DNA from: Lachnospiraceae bacterium
Lineage (GTDB): Bacteria > Bacillota_A > Clostridia > Lachnospirales > Lachnospiraceae
NCBI GenBank assembly: GCA_017613055.1
Contig: JAGAES010000074.1
Coordinates: 1-20,434 of the forward strand
Direction of reading: 5' to 3'
DNA length: 20,434 nucleotides
In this document: one piece after another, positions 15,998 to 20,434 of the stretch
How positions within the stretch are numbered: position 1 is the stretch's first letter
Layout: each line of letters begins with the position of its first letter
Made by a program: the position numbers and the translations under genes
The notes under the pieces: generated by a model
Databases searched by the model: none
The model's input: only the letters and a program-made list of their open reading frames with translations
What the model was told of the DNA's origin: nothing

Positions 15998-17116
15998 ATG
16001 AAAGGTACCTGTATTCTGGCAATCGAGTCTTCGTGTGACGAGACGGCAGCAGCGGTCGTAAGAAACGGCCGCGAGGTGCTTTCGAATGTGATTTCGTCGC
16101 AGATTGCGCTCCATACGCTGTACGGAGGCGTCGTTCCGGAGATTGCATCGAGAAAGCATATCGAAAAGGTGATTCCGGTCGTGACGGAAGCGCTTTCGGG
16201 CGCGAAGATGACAATCGACGACGTCGACGCGGTCGCGGTAACGTACGGACCGGGGCTCGTCGGATGCCTTCTGGTCGGTGTCGGAACGGCCAAAGCCATG
16301 GCATTTGCCGCGAAGAAGCCGCTGATCGGCGTGCATCATATCGAGGGGCACGTTGCAGCCAATTACATCTGCCATCCCGACCTTGAGCCGCCGTTTCTCT
16401 GTCTGATTGTGTCGGGCGGACATACGCATATCGCGGTAGTCGAAGATTACCGGACGTACCGGATTATCGGACGGACACACGACGACGCGGCCGGCGAGGC
16501 GTTCGATAAGATTGCGCGCGCTATCGGGCTTGGGTATCCGGGCGGGCCGAAACTTGATAAACTCGCGAGAGAGGGAAACCCCGAAGCAATCGCTTTTCCG
16601 CGGGCGCATATCGACGGATGCCCGTATGATTTCAGCTTCAGCGGCGTGAAATCAGCGGTATTAAACTACCTGAACATGGAGAAAATGAAGGCGCGGGATT
16701 CCGCCGCGAAGGGAGAGTGCCTGCAGCGGCACGGCGTACCGACCGGCGGCGATGCGGAAGGCACCGAATTCTGCCCCGACGTGTTCTCGGACGGCCTCAC
16801 GAAGGCGGACCTTGCGGCGTCCTTCCAGGAGGCAATTGTCGACGTGCTTGTGACGCGGACTGTTGCCGCGGCCGACGCGCTCGGCATGGATAAGATTGCG
16901 ATTGCGGGCGGCGTGGCCTGCAACAGCGCGCTCCGCGCAAAGATGCTTACCGTCGGCGAAGCGGCCGGCAAGAAGGTGTATTACCCGGATCCGGTGTTCT
17001 GCACCGACAACGCGGCGATGATCGGTTCGGCGGCCTATTATGAGTATCTGGCGGGGCATACCGCGGACCTTACTTTGAACGCGGTTCCGAACCTGAAACT
17101 GGGCGAACAGGCTTAA
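15998..17116 (+). CDS. tsaD: tRNA N6-adenosine threonylcarbamoyltransferase TsaD
   Basis: TsaD transfers the threonylcarbamoyl group to A37 of ANN-decoding tRNAs, using the TsaB-TsaE partners encoded upstream. The N-terminus gives [15 protein letters not shown], the metal ligands are in [10 protein letters not shown] (His114, His118) and [10 protein letters not shown] (Asp337), and the nucleotide-binding segments [18 protein letters not shown] and IAGGVACNS are all intact. At 372 residues it is longer than usual: between NYLNMEKM and [10 protein letters not shown] (about 231-270) there are roughly 25 extra residues with several Gly, Cys and Asp. No in-frame start exists between the rnz stop and the ATG; the ribosome site is weak (GGCGGA). 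No terminator is seen between its stop and the tRNA promoter. Confidence 0.96.
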   Translation: MKGTCILAIESSCDETAAAVVRNGREVLSNVISSQIALHTLYGGVVPEIASRKHIEKVIPVVTEALSGAKMTIDDVDAVAVTYGPGLVGCLLVGVGTAKAMAFAAKKPLIGVHHIEGHVAANYICHPDLEPPFLCLIVSGGHTHIAVVEDYRTYRIIGRTHDDAAGEAFDKIARAIGLGYPGGPKLDKLAREGNPEAIAFPRAHIDGCPYDFSFSGVKSAVLNYLNMEKMKARDSAAKGECLQRHGVPTGGDAEGTEFCPDVFSDGLTKADLAASFQEAIVDVLVTRTVAAADALGMDKIAIAGGVACNSALRAKMLTVGEAAGKKVYYPDPVFCTDNAAMIGSAAYYEYLAGHTADLTLNAVPNLKLGEQA

Positions 17117-17124
17117 ACTTTGTA

Positions 17125-17153
17125 TTGACAGATAAACCGGCAGGTGCTAATAT
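17125..17153 (+). promoter_or_regulatory. Strong sigma-A promoter for tRNA-Ser
   Basis: TTGACA at 17125-17130 and TAATAT at 17148-17153 are separated by exactly 17 bases. The start would be near 17160, leaving a leader of about 55 bases before the tRNA, with a small hairpin (17164-17184, eight pairs including two G-U). Confidence 0.85.
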
Positions 17154-17215
17154 GATTAGCGTCGCTGATGCGTTCGGTGTCAGCAAAGAGCATGAGATCG
17201 TTCAGGAACTGTCTT

Positions 17216-17301
17216 GGAGAGGTATCGAAGTGGCTATAACGAGGCGGTCTTGAAAACCGTTTGTCCGAAAGGGCGCATGGGTTCGAATCCCATCCTCTCC
17301 G
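17216..17301 (+). tRNA. tRNA-Ser (anticodon TGA)
   Basis: The acceptor stem is GGAGAGG paired with CCTCTCC (17294-17300), discriminator G17301. The anticodon stem GCGGT/ACCGT closes the loop CTTGAAA, with TGA at 17251-17253. The long variable arm (TTTGTCCGAAAGGGCGC region) and the T loop GTTCGAATC are those of a class II serine tRNA. CCA is not encoded (the next bases are TAC), so CCA must be added after RNase Z cleavage. Confidence 0.97.
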
Positions 17302-17306
17302 TACTT

Positions 17307-17351
17307 GTCATGAGGTGTCAGTTGCGAAGCAGCTGACGGAGTCCTGATGAC
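17307..17351 (+). ncRNA. Long predicted stem-loop in the spacer between the two serine tRNAs
   Basis: Complementary segments nest as GTCAT/ATGAC (five pairs), a G-G mismatch, AGG/CCT (three pairs), an asymmetric internal loop, then GTCAGTTGC/GCAGCTGAC (nine pairs with one G-U) and a GAA loop. Seventeen pairs in 45 bases is more than I would expect by chance. I do not recognise a known RNA family. It would be transcribed from the tRNA promoter. Function is unknown; it could be a processing element or a small RNA. Confidence 0.4.
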
Positions 17352-17355
17352 CCTT

Positions 17356-17402
17356 GTCACAAGGAGGGACCCGCTTTAGCGGGAAGATTTCTTTCTTGTG
17401 AC
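17356..17402 (+). terminator. Terminator-like compound hairpin between the two serine tRNAs
   Basis: An inner hairpin CCCGC-TTTA-GCGGG (17370-17383) is followed by a T-rich tract broken by C (ATTTCTTTCTT). The outer arms GTCACAAG (17356-17363) and CTTGTGAC (17395-17402) are perfectly complementary, and the GAGGGA next to the left arm can pair weakly with TTTCTT. The inner hairpin with T tract could be an intrinsic terminator for the first tRNA; the outer arms would instead fold the whole block into one rod. Confidence 0.45.
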
Positions 17403-17441
17403 CTTTACAACATTATATTATTTCATTAAGTCAGACTATTT

Positions 17442-17530
17442 GGAGAAGTACCCAAGAGGCTGAAGGGACACCCCTGGAAAGGGTGCAGGTCGTTAATAGC
17501 GGCGCGAGGGTTCAAATCCCTCCTTCTCCG
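17442..17530 (+). tRNA. tRNA-Ser (anticodon GGA)
   Basis: The acceptor stem GGAGAAG pairs with CTTCTCC (17523-17529), discriminator G17530. The anticodon stem CACCC/GGGTG closes CTGGAAA, giving GGA. A long variable arm (GTCGTTAATAGCGGC) and the T loop GTTCAAATC mark a serine tRNA. CCA is not encoded. Upstream 17403-17441 is AT-rich with TTTACA at 17404-17409, but I see no convincing -10, so it may depend on the promoter at 17125 or on a weak one of its own. Confidence 0.97.
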
Positions 17531-17536
17531 TACAGG

Positions 17537-17577
17537 CGGCACGGTAATTATTTCGATTGCCGTGCCGGTTTTTCTTT
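17537..17577 (+). terminator. Intrinsic terminator of the tRNA-Ser unit
   Basis: A 12-bp stem (CGGCACGGTAAT with ATTGCCGTGCCG, one G-U) and a seven-base loop are followed by TTTTTCTTT. It ends about 20 bases before the next start codon. Confidence 0.9.
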
Positions 17578-17596
17578 ATTGAGAGGATTTTCGTTT

Positions 17597-19921
17597 ATGC
17601 GTAGAGCATTCCTTTGTCTGCTGCTTGTAGGAGTTCTTATTCTTACGGCATGCGGAAAGAAAAATCAAAGCAAGGACCCCGCTCCGGAGAATACTCCGGC
17701 ATCCGGGCAGAACGGTCAGACGGTGACGATTACGCCTGCCGAGAAGAAACCCTACAACCTGTTCGTTTCTGAAGTCATGGCGGACAATTCGCGGCTGTAC
17801 CTCGGAAACGAGTATGACTGGATTGAAATCGGAAGCCGTGAGGCGAAAGAGGTGTCTCTTGCGGGATACTATCTGACGGACGATCCTGCTTCGGCTGCCA
17901 TGCTTTCCTTGGAGGGCTACACGATTCCCGCGAACGGATACGTTGTGATTCCGCTTCCCGATGACGCGCCGTTCCATCTGAATACGGACGGCGAAACGGT
18001 TTCCCTTCTGTGCCGCGGCGAAGTCATCAGCGAACTTACTTATACGGCAGAAATCGGCACCCGGTCGGCTTCTGCGGACGGCGTGCTTTCGCATGCGACG
18101 CCCGGCTATCCGAATACGGAAGAGGGTTATGCGGAATACCTTTCGAACCTTGTGCTTCCGGAGATTATCCTTTCGGAAGTAGTTTCCTCGAGCGATTCTA
18201 CTTATGATTATGCGGAGCTTCAGAACCGTACGGATCATGCGGTCAGCCTTTTAGGCTATTCGCTTTCCGACAAGAGAAGCGACCTGACCCGCTACGCGCT
18301 TCCCGATGTGACCGTCGAAGCGGGCGGTTACTATGTGATTTACTGCTCCGGCCTTTCGGAGCCCGGCCATGCGCCGTTCAAAATCGGCTCGAACGGCGAG
18401 ACGGTATACCTTTCTAAAGACGGGGCGCTTGTCGACCTCATCCGCGTTCCCGACGACCTTGAGAAGAACAAGAGCTACGGACGGAACGGCAACGAACTCG
18501 TCTATATGGAGACAATGACTCCTTCCGCGCCAAATGCCACGGGCTTCGCTTCCCGTGTCTCGGTACCGGTTCCGAACGTTACTCCGGGTCTCTATGACGA
18601 TCCCGTTACGGTTACGCTGTCCGGCGAAGGAACCGTTTACTACACGCTTGACGGAAGCCGTCCGACGAGGAATTCGGCGGTTTATACGGGACCGATTACG
18701 GTGGATAAGGTGACGACGATCCGCACATTTTCCGCACAGGGAGACCGCGCGAGCGATATTGTCGCATATACCTATCTGGTCGGCGTTTCGCATACGCTTC
18801 CCGTCATCTATGTGAGCCTTCCGCAGGACAGCCTAAGCAGCGTAAAGGATAACATTTACAGCGACATCGAAAAGGAATGCGTTTTTTCTTTATATGAAAA
18901 CGGCGAGATGTGCTTCTCCGTTCCGTGCGGCTTCTGCCTTCACGGAAACGAAAGCCGTCAGGGCGGCAAGCAGAACTTCCAGCTTAGGTTCCGTTCGGAA
19001 TACGGGCTCGGAAAGCTACGCTACCCGTTGTTCGATGACATCGACGTCACGCAGTTCAACTCGCTTCTTTTAAAGAGCGGAAGCGAAGACTACACGATGG
19101 CAATGATGCGCGACGAATTATGCACGGGACTTACGAGGAACGGAAGAACGCATCTTTACACGCTTGCTTGCAAGCCGTGCGTACTGTATCTGGGGAACCG
19201 CTACTGGGGCATCTACTACCTGCGCGAGCGGTTCAGCGACGACTATGTGGCGGACCATTTTTCGGTATCCGAGAGCTCGGTTGATCTGCTGTTTTCGTAC
19301 GCGGGCGTACAGAGCGGCAGCTCGAACGACTGGTTTTCGCTTCTGTCATACTGCCGGAGCCACGACCTGTCCGTGGATGAATACTATCAGCACGTAATCG
19401 ATCAGATTGACCCGCTCAGTCTGATGGACTGGTATATATGCCGCTCCTATATGGGCGATAAGGATATCGGCAACATCCGCTGGTTCCGTTCGTCCGAATA
19501 CGACAACAAATGGAGATGGATGTATTTCGATCTCGACTGGGCCTTCTGGCATACGGACGATAATCCGGTTACGTGGCTTATTAAGAATAACGACTACCAC
19601 GTTCTGATGTATAACCTATTGAAGAATCCGGAATTCAAGGACATGTTTCTTAGGCGTTATGCGGAGCTGATGGATTCGTTCCTCAACGAGAAGGTGATAA
19701 CGGCCGAGATTGACCGGTACGTCGCATTTCTCGAACCGGAGATTGAGAAGGACCGCGAGCGGTGGGACTATTCCGTGAGCGGCTGGAGAAGCTCGGTGCA
19801 GGCCCTGTATGATTACGTTAAGGGCGAGGCCCGCACGAAGAACGTCCTTCGGGACATCAAAAACTATTTCAATCTGTCTGATGCGCAGATGAAAGAGTAT
19901 TTCGGAGACAAATGGCAGTGA
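17597..19921 (+). CDS. Lipoprotein with two lamin-tail-like domains and a CotH kinase-like domain
   Basis: The 774-residue protein begins with a lipoprotein signal (MRRAFLCLLLVGVLILTAC, lipobox LTAC, lipidated Cys19) and a Pro/Gly/Asn-rich linker, so it should be anchored on the outer face of the membrane. Two lamin-tail-like beta domains follow (about 53-150 with NEYDWIEIGS, and 187-285 with YDYAELQNRT). Next is an Fn3/chitobiase-C-like module (about 322-396, YYTLDGSRPTRNSAVYTGPI). The rest (about 399-770) is a CotH-type domain, with HGNESRQGGKQNFQLRF, LYLGNRYWGIYYLRERF and MYFDLDWAFW holding the expected Asp pair (645, 647). CotH of Bacillus phosphorylates spore coat proteins. The start at 17597 follows GAGAGG at 17581; the longer frame running into the tRNA is not real. 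Target and role are unknown. Confidence 0.88.
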   Translation: MRRAFLCLLLVGVLILTACGKKNQSKDPAPENTPASGQNGQTVTITPAEKKPYNLFVSEVMADNSRLYLGNEYDWIEIGSREAKEVSLAGYYLTDDPASAAMLSLEGYTIPANGYVVIPLPDDAPFHLNTDGETVSLLCRGEVISELTYTAEIGTRSASADGVLSHATPGYPNTEEGYAEYLSNLVLPEIILSEVVSSSDSTYDYAELQNRTDHAVSLLGYSLSDKRSDLTRYALPDVTVEAGGYYVIYCSGLSEPGHAPFKIGSNGETVYLSKDGALVDLIRVPDDLEKNKSYGRNGNELVYMETMTPSAPNATGFASRVSVPVPNVTPGLYDDPVTVTLSGEGTVYYTLDGSRPTRNSAVYTGPITVDKVTTIRTFSAQGDRASDIVAYTYLVGVSHTLPVIYVSLPQDSLSSVKDNIYSDIEKECVFSLYENGEMCFSVPCGFCLHGNESRQGGKQNFQLRFRSEYGLGKLRYPLFDDIDVTQFNSLLLKSGSEDYTMAMMRDELCTGLTRNGRTHLYTLACKPCVLYLGNRYWGIYYLRERFSDDYVADHFSVSESSVDLLFSYAGVQSGSSNDWFSLLSYCRSHDLSVDEYYQHVIDQIDPLSLMDWYICRSYMGDKDIGNIRWFRSSEYDNKWRWMYFDLDWAFWHTDDNPVTWLIKNNDYHVLMYNLLKNPEFKDMFLRRYAELMDSFLNEKVITAEIDRYVAFLEPEIEKDRERWDYSVSGWRSSVQALYDYVKGEARTKNVLRDIKNYFNLSDAQMKEYFGDKWQ

Positions 19922-19946
19922 TTCTTTATGAGAAGGGAGTTTAACG

Positions 19947-20114
19947 ATGGAAGAGCAGGTTATTACGATTACGGTCAGGACGAAGGGCGACGTCTGCGAG
20001 CTGAATGACGAGCAGATCCGCGAGTGGTACGAGAAGAGCATTGCGGGGCTTTTTAACCCGGAATACGGCACTCCGGTGATTACCGTTGACGTGCAGAGAA
20101 TCTTCAAAGACTGA
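19947..20114 (+). CDS. Small protein of 55 residues, unknown function
   Basis: ATG at 19947 is preceded by AAGGGAG (19933-19939) at seven-base spacing, and the frame is open to TGA at 20112-20114. The product starts MEEQVITITVRTKGD, has an acidic amphipathic stretch (LNDEQIREWYEKSIAGLF) and ends GTPVITVDVQRIFKD. The pattern strand-helix-strand with charged surface, the codon usage like its neighbours and the strong ribosome site support a real gene. There is no signal peptide or membrane segment. It lies 25 bases after the CotH-like gene and before a terminator, so the two are probably one transcript. I recognise no family. Confidence 0.7.
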   Translation: MEEQVITITVRTKGDVCELNDEQIREWYEKSIAGLFNPEYGTPVITVDVQRIFKD

Positions 20115-20171
20115 GGCGGAAGCGGCACCTTAGGACCGCTTTGTGCAAATGTACAAATAAGGCTTTTAAAA

Positions 20172-20208
20172 GGGACGGAAAAATGGTGATTTTTTCGTCC
20201 CGGTTTTT
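20172..20208 (+). terminator. Intrinsic terminator after the small protein gene
   Basis: GGGACGGAAAAAT pairs with ATTTTTTCGTCCC (13 pairs, one G-U) around a GGTG loop, followed by GG and five T. It closes the CotH-like/small-protein transcript. Confidence 0.9.
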
Positions 20209-20220
20209 AAAAAAAATCTG

Positions 20221-20249
20221 TTGACAAAACTCTGCTTTTGAGTTAAGAT
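20221..20249 (+). promoter_or_regulatory. Strong promoter, probably of an rRNA operon
   Basis: TTGACA at 20221-20226 and TAAGAT at 20244-20249 are 17 bases apart. No coding start with a ribosome site follows in the remaining 185 bases; instead the downstream sequence looks like an rRNA leader. Transcription would start near 20256. Confidence 0.75.
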
Positions 20250-20255
20250 ATGAAA

Positions 20256-20434
20256 GCTGTCGTTCGGAACATTTGTTGTTTTGAAACAGCATCAGCACCT
20301 TGAAAACTGAATAGTGAAACAACCTTGAAGATTCGTTTGAATTGTTATTTCCCATATGGGAAATGCGAACTTTAACAAATGTAAATTTCAGGAGACACAA
20401 GGCTTATTAATAAGTCAGATGTTCGACTGAGAGG
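20256..20434 (+). other. Probable 16S rRNA operon leader, cut by the window end
   Basis: CCTTGAAAACTGAATAGTGAAAC (20298-20320) is the kind of sequence found in leaders and spacers of Firmicutes rRNA operons, near the antitermination boxA. The rest contains an 18-base perfect palindrome (20347-20364) and a 12-base palindrome (20403-20414) that could form processing stems. There is no open frame with a ribosome site. The start of 16S rRNA (GAGTTTGATC-type sequence) is not reached, so the assignment is an inference. Confidence 0.6.
20347..20364. repeat. Perfect 18-base palindrome in the presumed rRNA leader
   Basis: ATTTCCCATATGGGAAAT reads the same on both strands. As RNA it would give a seven-pair stem with an ATAT loop; as DNA it could be an operator. 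Confidence 0.7.

Noticed and set aside
17307..17340. GAAGCAG near a hairpin loop suggested a small SRP (4.5S) RNA
   Set aside because: The conserved SRP loop sequence and the symmetric bulge pattern are absent.
17344..17402. CTGATGA next to a stem suggested a hammerhead ribozyme
   Set aside because: The required GAAA after stem II is missing, and the sequence before CTGATGA does not form stem I with a proper cleavage site. The motif appears by chance within the hairpin.
17483..17596. N-terminal extension of the CotH-like protein into tRNA-Ser(GGA)
   Set aside because: It would translate the 3' half of a tRNA and a terminator, and would hide the lipoprotein signal that starts at 17597.
1..20434. 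CRISPR array, insertion sequence, prophage or defence island
   Set aside because: No regularly spaced repeats, transposase, integrase, phage or known defence genes are seen; the region is core chromosome.

Overview
The window is a 20.4 kb, GC-rich stretch of a Gram-positive (Firmicutes) chromosome. The gene set and order (uvrC, hprK, murB, whiA, an HPr/Crh-like gene, dnaE, pfkA, with the tsaE-tsaB-rimI-tsaD genes) best fit a Clostridia member of the Lachnospiraceae type. That placement is inferred from gene order and protein character, not from a database search. Every supported gene is on the + strand; the long reverse-strand frames are shadows of a GC-rich coding bias.

Region 1 (1-7087) is a tightly packed operon-like run: the 3' part of ftsH, uvrC, hprK, a ROK glucokinase, murB, whiA and a Crh-like HPr homologue, closed by a clear intrinsic terminator. 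HPr kinase/phosphorylase and a putative seryl-phosphorylated target lie in the same run, together with glucokinase, cell-wall synthesis and the division regulator WhiA. In the FtsH reading frame a TAG codon interrupts a conserved stretch at 60-62. No rapZ-like gene lies between murB and whiA.

Region 2 (7088-17116) starts with an extended -10 promoter and runs through ten closely spaced or overlapping genes: dnaE, pfkA, an unidentified papain/C39-like protein, a RibU-type ECF S component, a YcxB-like membrane protein, tsaE, tsaB, rimI, rnz and tsaD. Three genes of the tRNA t6A pathway (tsaE, tsaB, tsaD) are together, with the tRNA 3'-processing enzyme RNase Z placed between rimI and tsaD.

Region 3 (17117-17580) is an RNA region. 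A near-consensus promoter drives tRNA-Ser(TGA), then a 140-nt spacer with two long predicted hairpins, then tRNA-Ser(GGA) and a strong terminator. Neither tRNA encodes CCA, so both are the substrate class of RNase Z.

Region 4 (17581-20434) holds a large lipoprotein with two lamin-tail-like domains, an Fn3/chitobiase-like module and a CotH kinase-like domain, then a 55-residue small protein, a terminator, and a strong promoter with a leader typical of an rRNA operon. The 16S gene itself must lie beyond the right edge.

No defence system, CRISPR array, insertion sequence or prophage is visible. The most unusual items are the structured spacer between the serine tRNAs, the Glu15 Crh-like protein, the CotH-type lipoprotein without room for its own promoter, the C39-like cytoplasmic protein, and sequence departures in PfkA and TsaD.
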